DNA from: Brachybacterium muris
Lineage (GTDB): Bacteria > Actinomycetota > Actinomycetes > Actinomycetales > Dermabacteraceae
Reading direction: 5' to 3'
Assembly: GCF_016907455.1 (NCBI RefSeq)
Contig: NZ_JAFBCB010000001.1
Location: 2,294,001 to 2,358,000, forward strand
Length of the DNA stretch: 64,000 bases
Below, in pieces: positions 37,434 through 46,321 of the stretch. Every line of letters begins with the position of its first letter. The first letter of the stretch is position 1. Below the pieces are notes generated by a model that saw only the letters and a program-made list of their open reading frames with translations, was not told the DNA's origin and searched no databases. The position numbers were made by a program, and so were the translations under genes.

Positions 37434-38996
37434 ATGGTACGGAAGATCAGGGCGAAGCTGGTGCTCCAGCTGCGCGCAGAAGGTCTGTCGGGGCGAGCGA
37501 TTTCGTCCTCGCAGGGCATGTCCCGCAAGTCCGTGAGGGCGGTGTTCGAGGCCGCTGACGCTGCAGGGATCGGGTGGGGCGATATCGCGGACGTCGCCGA
37601 TGAGCAGGTGTATGCCCGGTTGTTCCCGGGCCGGGGCGAGCACGAGAGCGTGTTCGCACAGCCGGACTGGGAACAGGTCCATCGAGAGATGGCCAGGGTC
37701 GGCGTGACGCTGAAGCTGTTGCACGGCGAGTACTTCGACGCGACCACGGCGGCTGGGGATCCGGCGATGGGGTATGACCGGTTTTGCCGCACCTACCAGC
37801 ACCACGTCATGGTCACCGGTGCCGCTTCGAGAGTCGGTCACAAGGCCGGCCAGAGCGTGGAGGTCGACTGGTCCGGCCCCACGATGGAGCTGGCCGATCC
37901 GGTCACCGGCGAGGTCTCGAAGGTGTTCTTGTTCGTTGCCTGCCTGCCTTTTTCTCGTTACGCGTTCTGCTTCCCGGCGCTGGATATGCGCCAGGAGTCC
38001 TGGCTGCGAGCGCACGTAGCGATGTTCGAGGCGCTGGGCGGGACGGTCCCGAGGATCGTTCCGGACAACCTCAAGACCGGTGTGGTGAAGCACCCCCGCG
38101 AGGGCGAGATCGTCCTGAACGATGCGTATCGCGAGATGGCAGCGCATTACTCGGCGGCGGTGCTCCCGGGGAGGGTGCGGAAACCGAAAGACAAGGCGAG
38201 CGTGGAGAACACCGTCGCGCACGTCGCGACCTGGGTCATCGCCGGGCTGCGGGATCAGCGATTCACGTCCCTGCCCGAACTTGCAGCCGCCATCGGGCAG
38301 CGGATGGAGGCCTATAACGCGGAGCCGTTCCAGAAGCGGCCCGGATCCCGCGCCAGCGTGTTCGACGCGGAGGAGCGGCCGCTGCTGACGCCGCTGCCGG
38401 CGGTGCCCTACGAGATCTCGACATGGCACTACGGACGACGAGTGGGCAGGAACGGGCACGTCACGTTCGCGCGGAACTTCTACTCCGCGCCGTTCGCGCA
38501 CATCGGCGCGAAGGTCGATCTGCGCATCACGGCCCGGACGCTGGAGATCTATCAGGGCAGCCAGCGACTGACCAGTCACCTGCTGCTCCCGGAGACCGCG
38601 AGCAATGAGTACCGCACCAACGACGCGGACCTACCTGCGGGCGAGCGTTTCCAGGCCTGGGACGCGCAGAGGGTGCGGGCGTGGGCAGATCGGGTCGGGC
38701 CGGCCACGGTGATCGTGATCCAGCGGATCTTCGAGTCCGTGCCGATCGTGGAACAGGGCCTGGATCCCGCGTTGGCGGTGCTACGGCTCTCTCGCCGCTT
38801 CTCCGTAGATCGGGTCGAGGCGGCCTGCGCACTCGCGCTGACGGGACGGGTCCGTTCACCGCGCTATGCGCATCTGCACCCGATCTTGGCCACCGGGCAG
38901 GACAAGGTCGCCGCCCTGCGTCCACCCCGCGAGGAACCCGCGGAAGACGGCGGATACGTCCGTGGCGCCGACTACTACGCCGGAGGTGTCCGGTGA
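37434..38996 (+). CDS. istA: IS21 transposase IstA (copy D)
   Basis: 520 aa, same translation as copies B and C, catalytic D145, D211 and E258 present. AGGAG upstream of the ATG lies in the inverted repeat described separately. Confidence 0.96.
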   Translation: MVRKIRAKLVLQLRAEGLSGRAISSSQGMSRKSVRAVFEAADAAGIGWGDIADVADEQVYARLFPGRGEHESVFAQPDWEQVHREMARVGVTLKLLHGEYFDATTAAGDPAMGYDRFCRTYQHHVMVTGAASRVGHKAGQSVEVDWSGPTMELADPVTGEVSKVFLFVACLPFSRYAFCFPALDMRQESWLRAHVAMFEALGGTVPRIVPDNLKTGVVKHPREGEIVLNDAYREMAAHYSAAVLPGRVRKPKDKASVENTVAHVATWVIAGLRDQRFTSLPELAAAIGQRMEAYNAEPFQKRPGSRASVFDAEERPLLTPLPAVPYEISTWHYGRRVGRNGHVTFARNFYSAPFAHIGAKVDLRITARTLEIYQGSQRLTSHLLLPETASNEYRTNDADLPAGERFQAWDAQRVRAWADRVGPATVIVIQRIFESVPIVEQGLDPALAVLRLSRRFSVDRVEAACALALTGRVRSPRYAHLHPILATGQDKVAALRPPREEPAEDGGYVRGADYYAGGVR

Positions 38997-39739
38997 GCGT
39001 GATCGATAACGACACGAAGCGGAAGCTGCGCGAGATGGGCGCGACCGCGCTGCTGGACGCGATCGATGCCCAGGATGAGGCTCACGTGCTGGGGATGTCG
39101 TTCCAGGAACGGCTCCAGCTGATCGTGGACGAGGCGCATTCCATCTTCAATCATGGAAAGGTCGAGGGTCTGATCCGCCGGGCGGGGCTGCGTTATCCCG
39201 GAGCGGACCTGCGGCGGCTGGATCTGGTCGAGGAACGGGGACTGAACCGGAACGTGATCGCGCAACTGGCAACCTGCTCCTTCATCCAGCGGCAACAGAA
39301 CGTGGTCTTCCAGGGCTTCACCGGCTCAGGGAAGTCCTACCTCGGCTGCGCGCTGGCGAAGCAGGCCTGCCAGCACCGGCTCCGAGCCCACTACATCCGA
39401 ATGCCCGACCTCGAAGAGGCCTGGGCCCTGGCAAAGGACAAGCCGCAGGGCCAGACGAAGTTCCTGCGGAAGTACTCCACGTTCTCGCTGCTGGTGATCG
39501 ACGAGTGGCTGCTGGACCATCCTGACGAGGGAATGCGTTCGATGCTGCTGGAACTGCTCGAGCGCCGCTATGACACCGGCTCGACCGTGTTCTGCACCCA
39601 GTACCCGAAGAAGGACTGGCACGCCCGGCTCGGTGGAGCAGTCCACGCCGATGCGATCATGGACCGCATCGTGCACAACACAATCTGGATCGACACCGGC
39701 GACAGGAACATGCGAGAACACACCGCACTGCCCCAGTGA
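38993..39739 (+). CDS. istB: IS21 helper ATPase IstB (copy D)
   Basis: 248 aa with Walker A GFTGSGKSY; GTG start overlapping istA as GTGA. A frame coupled to its stop (GTG 39736) continues beyond the IS on the plus strand, but here it runs antisense to the acetyltransferase and purE and is not meaningful. Confidence 0.95.
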   Translation: MSVIDNDTKRKLREMGATALLDAIDAQDEAHVLGMSFQERLQLIVDEAHSIFNHGKVEGLIRRAGLRYPGADLRRLDLVEERGLNRNVIAQLATCSFIQRQQNVVFQGFTGSGKSYLGCALAKQACQHRLRAHYIRMPDLEEAWALAKDKPQGQTKFLRKYSTFSLLVIDEWLLDHPDEGMRSMLLELLERRYDTGSTVFCTQYPKKDWHARLGGAVHADAIMDRIVHNTIWIDTGDRNMREHTALPQ

Positions 39740-39852
39740 CCCGATGCCGGCGGGAGCCAGTGGTCCCCACCGCGGCGGCTACTGGCCCCCGTCGGCACGA
39801 TCGGCGGTCCCCAAGAGCAAGATTCGGTGGCTCCCACGACTACGAATACTCA

Positions 39853-39943
39853 GAGATGCCAGATGGAGCTGCGGTCGCCGATGGTGGCGTCCTCGGAGAT
39901 GTCCGCGCCGGGGGCGACCCGGTACGTGGGGGTGTCACTCATG
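39853..39943 (-). pseudogene. 5' part of WlbB-like N-acetyltransferase, split by IS21 copy D
   Basis: 30 codons, MSDTPTYRVAPGADISEDAT to SSIWHL, ending in the gagat target repeat. The N-terminal DATIGDRSSIWH is typical of WlbB-like enzymes. With 36667-37271 it would encode about 230 aa. TAAAGT seven bases before the ATG is a likely leaderless promoter. Confidence 0.85.
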
Positions 39944-39950
39944 CGGACGA

Positions 39951-39956
39951 CTTTAC
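39951..39956 (-). promoter_or_regulatory. -10 box of the interrupted acetyltransferase gene
   Basis: On the minus strand TAAAGT lies 7 bases before ATG 39943, the same geometry as for purK and others. The promoter now drives only a 30-codon stub. Confidence 0.5.
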
Positions 39957-39972
39957 CGCCCGCCTCCGGTGC

Positions 39973-40530
39973 TCAGCGGGACGACGGGCCGGTCATCCCA
40001 GCTTCTTCACGCAGCCTCTCCCCCTTGGCCAGCGCCGTCTCTCGCAGTTCCTGCTGGAAGGCGAGCATCCTCTCCCGCAGGGCGAGCGCATGATCGTCGA
40101 CCCCGGAGGCGAGGATGCGGGCGGCGAGCAGCCCGGCGTTGCGGGCCCCGCCGATGGAGACGGTCGCCACCGGCACCCCGGCGGGCATCTGCACGATCGA
40201 GAGCAGGGAGTCCATGCCGTCCAGGTGCTTCAGCGGCACCGGCACCCCGATCACGGGCAGCGGGGTGAGGGAGGCGATCATGCCGGGCAGGTGCGCGGCC
40301 CCGCCGGCGCCGGCGATCACGACCCGCAGGCCGCACTCGGCGGCGGAGCGGCCCCAGGCCACCATGTCCTCGGGCATGCGGTGGGCGGAGACCACGTCGA
40401 CCTCCACGGGGATGCCGAACTCGGCGAGCGCTTCCTGGGCGGCGCGCATCACGGGGTAGTCGGAGTCCGATCCCATTACGATGCCCACCAGCGGCTGTTC
40501 GGCGGCGGCGGGCGGCTGGGCCTGGTTCAC
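39973..40530 (-). CDS. purE: N5-carboxyaminoimidazole ribonucleotide mutase PurE
   Basis: 185-aa class I PurE converting N5-CAIR to CAIR in purine synthesis. Signatures [48 protein letters not shown] and [16 protein letters not shown] are all present. The GTG start overlaps the purK stop as GTGA, so both are translated together. Normal length. Confidence 0.96.
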   Translation of the reverse strand: MNQAQPPAAAEQPLVGIVMGSDSDYPVMRAAQEALAEFGIPVEVDVVSAHRMPEDMVAWGRSAAECGLRVVIAGAGGAAHLPGMIASLTPLPVIGVPVPLKHLDGMDSLLSIVQMPAGVPVATVSIGGARNAGLLAARILASGVDDHALALRERMLAFQQELRETALAKGERLREEAGMTGPSSR

Positions 40531-41783
40531 AGGGTCTCCTCCGGTGCATCGGGACGGTCAGGGCTCGGGTGGCCGTTGCTGGTGTCGGCGCCCATGGGGC
40601 TGCCGGCGGCGTCGGGGCTCTCGGGTCCGTCGACGATGAGCTTCTCGGCGCGGTGGGCGCGGGCCAGCAGCTGCACAGGGTCCTCCCCCACCACCGTGAC
40701 GTGGCCGAGCTTGCGGCCGGGCCGCACCGACTTGCCGTACAGGTGCACCTTGATCCCGGGGTCGGCCTCCATCGCGGCACGGGCGCCCGGGGCGAGCTCG
40801 GACGCATCCCCTCCGAGGAGGTTCACCATCACGGCGCAGGGTGCGAGCAGATCGGGGGCCCCGAGCGGGAGGTCGGCCACGGCGCGAAGGTGCTGCTCGA
40901 ACTGGCCGGTGACCGCTGCGTCCATGGACCAGTGGCCGGTGTTGTGCGGCCGCATCGCGAGCTCGTTGACCAGCACGGTGCCGTCTGCGGTCTCGAACAG
41001 CTCCACGGCGAGCATCCCGGTCACCCCGAGGTCCTCCGCGATCGCGGCTGCGAGCCGTTGGATGCGGTGCTGGGCAGCCTCGTCGAGGTCGGGAGCTGGA
41101 GCCACCACCTCGTAGCACACGCCGTCGCGCTGGACGGACTGCACCACGGGGTAGGTGGTCGTCTGCCCGCCGGGCCGGCGGGCCACCTGGGCGGAGAGCT
41201 CCCGGGTGAAGGCGACCTTCTGCTCGGCGAGCAGCTCTCCGTGCTGCTCCAGCCAATCGGCGGCGTCCTCGGCGCGCTCGATGATGCGCACACCGTGGCC
41301 GTCGTACCCGCCGCGCGGGGTCTTCACCACCAGCGGGCCGTCGTTCTCGGCGAGCGCGCGGTCGAGATCCTCGATGCCGCGCACGTGCCACCAGCGGGGG
41401 CAAGGATGCCCCAGCTCGGTGAGGCGGCGGCGCATCACCAGCTTGTCCTGGGCGTGCACCAGGGCACCGGGACCAGGACGCACCTGCACGTCACCGTCGG
41501 TGACCAGTCGCTCCAGGAACGCCGTCGGGACGTGCTCGTGGTCGAAGGTGAGCACGTCCACCTCGGTGGCGAGAGCGCGCACGGCGCTCTCCTCGTCATG
41601 ACGGCCCGTGCGCACGCTGCCGGCGACCACGGCGGCGCTCTCTGCGGGATCGGAGGCCAGCACGGTCAGCGGCAGGTCCAGTTCGATCGCGGGCCCCAGC
41701 ATCATCCGGGCCAGCTGCCCAGCGCCCACCACCCCGATCCGGGGTGGCGCGGTCAGGGGCGAGCAAGGGGTATCATCAGGCAC
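40527..41783 (-). CDS. purK: N5-carboxyaminoimidazole ribonucleotide synthase PurK
   Basis: 418-aa ATP-grasp enzyme making N5-CAIR from AIR, bicarbonate and ATP. Visible are [64 protein letters not shown] (split here for reading: ELFE then NELAMRPHN) and KVHLYGK. Start GTG 41783 (VPDDTPCSP) is set by TAGACT seven bases upstream. The C-terminal 30 residues are a Gly/Pro/Asp-rich tail beyond the usual fold. Confidence 0.95.
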   Translation of the reverse strand: MPDDTPCSPLTAPPRIGVVGAGQLARMMLGPAIELDLPLTVLASDPAESAAVVAGSVRTGRHDEESAVRALATEVDVLTFDHEHVPTAFLERLVTDGDVQVRPGPGALVHAQDKLVMRRRLTELGHPCPRWWHVRGIEDLDRALAENDGPLVVKTPRGGYDGHGVRIIERAEDAADWLEQHGELLAEQKVAFTRELSAQVARRPGGQTTTYPVVQSVQRDGVCYEVVAPAPDLDEAAQHRIQRLAAAIAEDLGVTGMLAVELFETADGTVLVNELAMRPHNTGHWSMDAAVTGQFEQHLRAVADLPLGAPDLLAPCAVMVNLLGGDASELAPGARAAMEADPGIKVHLYGKSVRPGRKLGHVTVVGEDPVQLLARAHRAEKLIVDGPESPDAAGSPMGADTSNGHPSPDRPDAPEETL

Positions 41784-41790
41784 GTCCGAC

Positions 41791-41796
41791 AGTCTA
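41791..41796 (-). promoter_or_regulatory. -10 box for leaderless purK
   Basis: TAGACT on the minus strand, 7 bases before GTG 41783. The TAG inside it is also the stop codon of the upstream histidine kinase gene, so the purKE promoter sits exactly at that gene's end. Confidence 0.6.
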
Positions 41797-43257
41797 GGAC
41801 CCGCTCCTGGCCCCGGTGCGGCGGCTGTCGTCCTCGGTGGGCTCCTCGGCGTCCGTGAAGACCACTCCCGAGGCCAGTGCGCTGCTGCCGTGGCCCCGGC
41901 GCCGTGCACCGTGGCGGTGACGCCTGCGCACCACGGACCCCTGGGGAAGCAGCGAGAGGTCATCGCTGGCCTCGGCCCGGGTGGTCTCCTCGGGACCGGT
42001 CTCCTCCCCGGGGGCGGAGATCAGGAACATGCCGAAGGAGGCGGGCACCTCGGTGAGCAGCTCGAGGCGGCCGCCGTCGTCCTCCACCAGGGTGCGGGCC
42101 AGGGCCAGTCCCACACCGGTGCCGGAGGAACGGGGCCCGGAGACGGAGCGCTCGAACACGCGCTTGCCGAGCTCGGGGTCGATGCCGGGGCCCTCGTCGG
42201 ACACCTCGACCACGGTGGAGTGGTCGTTGCGACGGACCTTGACCAGGGTGCGACCCCCGCCGTGCACCAGCGAGTTCTCGATCAGGGTGGCGATCACCTG
42301 CGTGAAGGGGCCCACCGAGCCCCAGACGGCGGCGCTGCGCGGTACCTGGATCCGCAGCTCCCGGCCCGCCTTGCGGAAAGCCGGGGACCATTCCTCGCTC
42401 TGCTGGGTGAGCACCGACCGCAGCTCCACCACCCCGGGGCTGCGGCGCTGGGACGAACGGGGGGCATTGATCAGATCGTGCACCACCTCGGTGAGCCGGT
42501 CGATCTGCTCCAGAGCGATCCGGGCCTCCTCCCGCACCCATTCCTCCGAGCTGGTGGCCAGGATCTCGTCCACTCGCATCGACAGAGCGGTCAGTGGGGT
42601 GCGCAGCTGGTGGGAGGCGTCGGAGGCGAGACGGCTCTCCGCCTCCAGTCGCTCGGCGAGCATGGCACCGGAGTGGGTGAGCTCCTCGGCCACATCGTCG
42701 ATCTCGGAGATGCCACTGGGCTCCCACCGTCCGCGGGCGCGCCCGGCCCCCATCTCCTCGGCTCGCCGGTTCAACCGGGCCAGGGGCATGGAGATCCGCT
42801 GCGCCTGCCACAGCGCCACGGACGCGCCGATGGAGAGGGCCGACAGGCCCGCCACCACGATCAGCACCCAGGCGCTCGCGGTGTGGGCGCGCACCTCGGA
42901 CTCCGGGATGTAGACGGTGATGGACTGCCCCTGCGAACCGATGGTCGAGACGTAGGTGGTGGGGTTGGGATCCACAGGGTCCCCCGCCTGGATCGTCTCG
43001 CCCTGGTAGGTGACCGAGATGGTCACGTTCAAGTTCGGCTGGGCGTCCACGTACCGCTGCAGCAGGGCGGCGTCGAACGTCCGTCCCTGCGCCAGTCGCT
43101 GGTCGGTGTCGATCCGCACCACGTCGAGGATCCGGTTGGCGTCGGTGAGCAGCTCCTGCCGCTTCAGCTGCAACCACGACCAGCCCAGGGGGATCCCCAG
43201 CATCACCACGGCCAGCAGCACGGTGATGAGGGTGGCCTGCAGCACGCGCTGCCGCAC
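41794..43257 (-). CDS. Two-component sensor histidine kinase
   Basis: 487-aa membrane kinase. Helix 1 (about 8-27), an extracellular sensor (about 30-127), helix 2 (about 128-150), HAMP (RISMPLARLNRRAEEMG), H-box SDASHQLRTPLTAL with H216, and an ATP-binding domain with N-box VIATLIENSLVHGG and G-boxes VSDEGPGIDP and GTGVGLALARTLVEDD. An unusual basic, low-complexity tail of about 60 residues (RRRHRHGARRRGH) ends the protein. It follows the response regulator by 3 bp and partners it. Signal unknown. Confidence 0.92.
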   Translation of the reverse strand: MRQRVLQATLITVLLAVVMLGIPLGWSWLQLKRQELLTDANRILDVVRIDTDQRLAQGRTFDAALLQRYVDAQPNLNVTISVTYQGETIQAGDPVDPNPTTYVSTIGSQGQSITVYIPESEVRAHTASAWVLIVVAGLSALSIGASVALWQAQRISMPLARLNRRAEEMGAGRARGRWEPSGISEIDDVAEELTHSGAMLAERLEAESRLASDASHQLRTPLTALSMRVDEILATSSEEWVREEARIALEQIDRLTEVVHDLINAPRSSQRRSPGVVELRSVLTQQSEEWSPAFRKAGRELRIQVPRSAAVWGSVGPFTQVIATLIENSLVHGGGRTLVKVRRNDHSTVVEVSDEGPGIDPELGKRVFERSVSGPRSSGTGVGLALARTLVEDDGGRLELLTEVPASFGMFLISAPGEETGPEETTRAEASDDLSLLPQGSVVRRRHRHGARRRGHGSSALASGVVFTDAEEPTEDDSRRTGARSGS

Positions 43258-43260
43258 CCG

Positions 43261-43956
43261 TCAGCTCCCTTGACCGGTCTCGAACCGGAAGCCGACACCG
43301 CGCACGGTGGTGATGCGGCGGGGGTTGGTGGCGTCGTCACCGAGCTTGCGACGCAGCCAGGAGATGTGCATGTCTAGGGTCTTGGTGGAGCCCCACCACT
43401 CCGCGCCCCACACCTCGCGCATGAGGTCGTCACGGGTGACCACGCTGCCGGCCTCGCGCACCAGCACCGTGAGCAGGTCGTACTCCTTGGCCGAGAGCGT
43501 GAGCTCCTCACCGTCGGCGTAGGCGCGACGCGCGGCGACGTCCAGGGACACCCCGTGCACGTTGAAGGCGTCACCGGCCTCCTCGGCGGCCTGGGCCCGC
43601 CGCAGCAGCGCCCGGATCCGGGCCTGCAGCTCACCGAGGCGGAAGGGCTTGGTGACGTAGTCATCGGCACCGGCGTCCAGGCCCACCACCGCGTCGACCT
43701 CGTCGGCCCGGGCGGTGAGGATCAGGATGGGCGACTCCAGACCACCCTTGCGCAGGCGGCGGGCCACCTCGAGGCCGTCCAGGTCGGGCAGACCGAGGTC
43801 CAGGATCACCACGTCGATCGGGTCAGGCCCCGCGGCGATGGCCAGGGCGTCCATCCCCCGGGAGGCACGCGTGACCGTGTACCCCTCGCGGTCGAGCGCG
43901 CGGGACAGGGGTTCGGCGATGGCGGAGTCGTCCTCGACGAGAAGTAGGCGTGTCAC
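43261..43956 (-). CDS. OmpR/PhoB-type response regulator
   Basis: 231-aa regulator with a receiver domain (LLLVEDD, phospho-acceptor D53 in ILDLGLPD, K in YVTKPF) and a winged-helix output domain (LSAKEYDLLTVLVREAG, TLDMHISWLRRKLGDD, ITTVRGVGFRFE). Start GTG 43956 is preferred because TAGGAT lies 7 bases upstream; the ATG three codons earlier overlaps that box. Cotranscribed with the kinase gene. Confidence 0.93.
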   Translation of the reverse strand: MTRLLLVEDDSAIAEPLSRALDREGYTVTRASRGMDALAIAAGPDPIDVVILDLGLPDLDGLEVARRLRKGGLESPILILTARADEVDAVVGLDAGADDYVTKPFRLGELQARIRALLRRAQAAEEAGDAFNVHGVSLDVAARRAYADGEELTLSAKEYDLLTVLVREAGSVVTRDDLMREVWGAEWWGSTKTLDMHISWLRRKLGDDATNPRRITTVRGVGFRFETGQGS

Positions 43957-43963
43957 AGAGTGC

Positions 43964-43969
43964 ATCCTA
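43964..43969 (-). promoter_or_regulatory. -10 box for the leaderless response regulator gene
   Basis: TAGGAT on the minus strand with 7 bases to GTG 43956. It decides between two possible starts, because the upstream ATG shares bases with the box. Confidence 0.55.
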
Positions 43970-43981
43970 CGCCGAGGCTCC

Positions 43982-45322
43982 TCAGAGCCCCAGGTTGAGG
44001 GGTGCGGAGCGGTCGCGGGTGAGCTCGTGCACGCTGACCGCGCCGATGCCGTGGAGGTCCACGTCCTCGCCCTCGGAGGCGGCGAAGCCTCCCGGCAGCG
44101 CCTGCGCGACGGCCTCGGCCGTGTCCTGGTCCACCAGCACGGTCCCCGGCCTGGCCACGGACTCCATGCGGGCGGCCAGGTTCACCGACGGCCCGAACAC
44201 GTCGCCGTAGCGGGAGAACATCGATCCCCACACGAACGCCACCCGCACCGGCGGCAGGTCGGGGTCCGCGGAGATGGTCTCGGCCAGGGTCACGGCGATC
44301 TGGGCGCCGTCCTCGGGCGTGTCGGCCAAGAACATGATCTCGTCGCCCACGGTCTTGACCACGCGACCGCCGCCGACGGAGATGATGTCGCGTCCGGCGG
44401 CCTCGAATCGGCCCACCACGTCGGCGAGCTGGGCACCGGAGAGGTCCTGGGAGAGGCGGGTGAACTGCACCAGGTCGGCGAAGCCCACGGCGCGCTGCAG
44501 CGGGAACAGCTCATCGGTGTCGCGGTGCAGCACCTCGGATCCGGCGCGGGCCGCGAAGGCCGCGAGCTGCCTGCGGAAGGTGAACATGACCTGGGACTCC
44601 AGGGTCTCCAGCAGGTCCGGGACGGCATCGAGCATGGCCAGGCGGGCCTCGGCATCGCTGCGGCCGGCGTCCTTGGCCTCGTCCACGAGCGCCTCGGTGG
44701 CCCACATCGCGATCCGACCCATGTGGAAGCCGAGGCCGCGGGTGATGCTGGCGAAAGCGCGTTCGCTGAGGGTGCCGTCCTCGACCAGGCCTGCGAGCTC
44801 ACCGATGGCGTAGGCGTCCTCCTCGGTGAACACCACGGTGTCCTCGTCCACCGGGGTGAAGCCCAGCGAACGCCAGTAGACAGCGGTGAGGCGTGCCGGG
44901 ATGCCGCGCTGCTCGGTGAGATCTCGACGGGAGTACTTCCGAGGCCCCTGGAGCAGTTGCCGTTCCAGGGCACCGACGCTGCGGCGCACCTCGGCGAAGC
45001 GGCGGTTCAGGTCCAGGATCTCCTGGGAGTCGAGGTGCACCTGCGAGCCGGCCTCGTCGGAGTCGTCCGCGGTGGGATCGGGCAGTCCGCTGCGCCCGCC
45101 GCTGTTCCCGCCGGGGCCGTCCCCGAGCATCGTCGATCCGCCACCGGGCGGCAGGGTGTCGTCCAGTGGTGCGGGGGCGTGCCCGAGCGCGTGCTCGGGG
45201 CGGGGTCGCTGATCGTCAGCGTCGCTGATCCCACTGGTCACCGTGTCGGGCCCTGCTTCCGTTCGTCGTGTCGTGCTGTGTCGCGTGCTCTCTGATGCGG
45301 GACTCCCGAGGTCAACGGTCAT
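43982..45322 (-). CDS. Class III adenylate/guanylate cyclase with N-terminal regulatory domain
   Basis: 446-aa soluble protein. After a disordered, Asp/Gly/Pro-rich N-terminus (1 to about 85) comes a helical domain (about 95-270, with DLNRRFAEVRRSVGALERQL and AYAIGELAGLVEDG) like the regulatory part of mycobacterial cyclases such as Rv1264 and Rv2212. A CYTH-type catalytic domain follows: VGFADLVQFTRLSQ with the first metal Asp, VVKTVGDEIMFLA with the second, and PSVNLAARMESVARPG. Substrate (ATP or GTP) is uncertain. ATG 45322 overlaps the birA stop by 11 bp. Confidence 0.88.
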   Translation of the reverse strand: MTVDLGSPASESTRHSTTRRTEAGPDTVTSGISDADDQRPRPEHALGHAPAPLDDTLPPGGGSTMLGDGPGGNSGGRSGLPDPTADDSDEAGSQVHLDSQEILDLNRRFAEVRRSVGALERQLLQGPRKYSRRDLTEQRGIPARLTAVYWRSLGFTPVDEDTVVFTEEDAYAIGELAGLVEDGTLSERAFASITRGLGFHMGRIAMWATEALVDEAKDAGRSDAEARLAMLDAVPDLLETLESQVMFTFRRQLAAFAARAGSEVLHRDTDELFPLQRAVGFADLVQFTRLSQDLSGAQLADVVGRFEAAGRDIISVGGGRVVKTVGDEIMFLADTPEDGAQIAVTLAETISADPDLPPVRVAFVWGSMFSRYGDVFGPSVNLAARMESVARPGTVLVDQDTAEAVAQALPGGFAASEGEDVDLHGIGAVSVHELTRDRSAPLNLGL

Positions 45323-46187
45323 CCCGCGGCCCGTGCCGCACATCGCCGACGTCCACCGGGAGGTCCGTGCCGGCGCTGGTGCGCAGTACGAGCCTCCCAC
45401 TGCTGTCGATCCGACGGGCCGTGCCACGCAGGCAGCTGTGCGCCTCCTGCGCGGAGGGCTCGCCCAGGGGCTCGACCCTCACGGCACACCCCAATGTGAG
45501 GCAGGTAACAGTATATCGCTGATGGGTGCCGGATGCCCGGGCATCCCCGCCCGCGGACTCCAGGATGCCGACCTCGCGCTGCACGGCCCGGGCCAGATCG
45601 GCCGCAAGGCCCCGACGCGCCGACTCCGCCTGCGGCCCGGTCATGGACCGCCCGGTGACCGATCCCGGGCCGTACAGCCAGGCCGCCTGCGGCACCTCGT
45701 CACCATCGATGTCACGCACGGGCCCGGTCAGGTTCAGCCCGATCCCCACCATCACATGATCGAGACCGCGGCCCTCCACCAGGATCCCGCCGAGCTTGCG
45801 TCCGTCCACGGTGTGGATGTCGTTGGGCCATTTCAAGCCCACTGCTCCCCCGCCGCCCGGCCCCACCGGGACGATCCTGGCAGGGGGCGCCGCGAGCACG
45901 TCGATCACAGCGAGACCGGCGGCCAGGGGGATCCAGGTGCGCCCCTCCATGGGCAGGGTGGTGCGCAGCGAGACCGTCAGGGCCACGCCCACCCCTGCGG
46001 GGCTGGCGAAGCGCCGGCCGAGGCGCCCGCGGCCGGCGGTCTGCTCCCGGGCCAGCACGGCGAAGGGTGCGGCCTCTCCGGCGGCCAGGCGCCTGGCGGC
46101 CTCGTCCTGCGTGGAGGTGACGACGTCCAGGTCGTGCAGCACGACCCGCCGGACGTCCTGCCCGTGATCCACGTGCTCGTGCTCCAC
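45312..46187 (-). CDS. birA: Biotin-[acyl-CoA-carboxylase] ligase BirA
   Basis: 291-aa enzyme activating biotin to biotinyl-AMP and attaching it to the carrier lysine. TSTQDEAARRL, the adenylate loop TAGRGRLGRRFASPAGVGVA, LKWPNDIHTVDGRKLGGIL and VGIGLNLT are visible. No N-terminal DNA-binding domain, so it is ligase only. GTG 46187 follows GGAGGA and is preferred to the longer open frame. It diverges from the carboxylase beta gene; its substrate K558 is on the protein encoded at 54972. Confidence 0.93.
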   Translation of the reverse strand: MEHEHVDHGQDVRRVVLHDLDVVTSTQDEAARRLAAGEAAPFAVLAREQTAGRGRLGRRFASPAGVGVALTVSLRTTLPMEGRTWIPLAAGLAVIDVLAAPPARIVPVGPGGGGAVGLKWPNDIHTVDGRKLGGILVEGRGLDHVMVGIGLNLTGPVRDIDGDEVPQAAWLYGPGSVTGRSMTGPQAESARRGLAADLARAVQREVGILESAGGDARASGTHQRYTVTCLTLGCAVRVEPLGEPSAQEAHSCLRGTARRIDSSGRLVLRTSAGTDLPVDVGDVRHGPRDDR

Positions 46188-46321
46188 GGCGTCCTCCGTC
46201 CTGTCGATCCCGTCCCGTCGCGGCCGTGGGCTCCCGGCCCGTTCACGCGCAGGTAGCGTAGTATCCCGATGTTCCCAGCCCGGCCCACCGCGGCCTGTTC
46301 CCTGCCGCATCAGGAGGCCAT
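46188..46321. promoter_or_regulatory. Divergent promoter region birA / carboxylase beta
   Basis: 134 bp between the two starts. TAGTAT (46259-46264) is a good -10 candidate for the rightward carboxylase gene, whose GTG has AGGAGG upstream. No obvious -35 at 17 bases. Confidence 0.4.

Larger units (their letters stand above)
37272..39852 (+). mobile_element. IS21-family element, copy D (complete, 2,581 bp)
   Basis: Bounded by TGAATATTCG and GAATACTCA, with a perfect 5-bp target duplication gagat at 37267-37271 and 39853-39857. Inserted antisense to the acetyltransferase gene. Apparently identical to copies B and C. Confidence 0.97.

Noticed and set aside
39736..41115. 459-codon plus-strand frame leaving IS copy D
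   Set aside because: Antisense to purE and purK. The similar frame leaving copy C was kept as a finding because there it enters a real gene in sense.
46241..46264. Complete sigma-70-type promoter for the carboxylase beta gene
   Set aside because: The TAGTAT -10 is plausible but the TTCACG nearby is only 11 bases away, too close for a -35.
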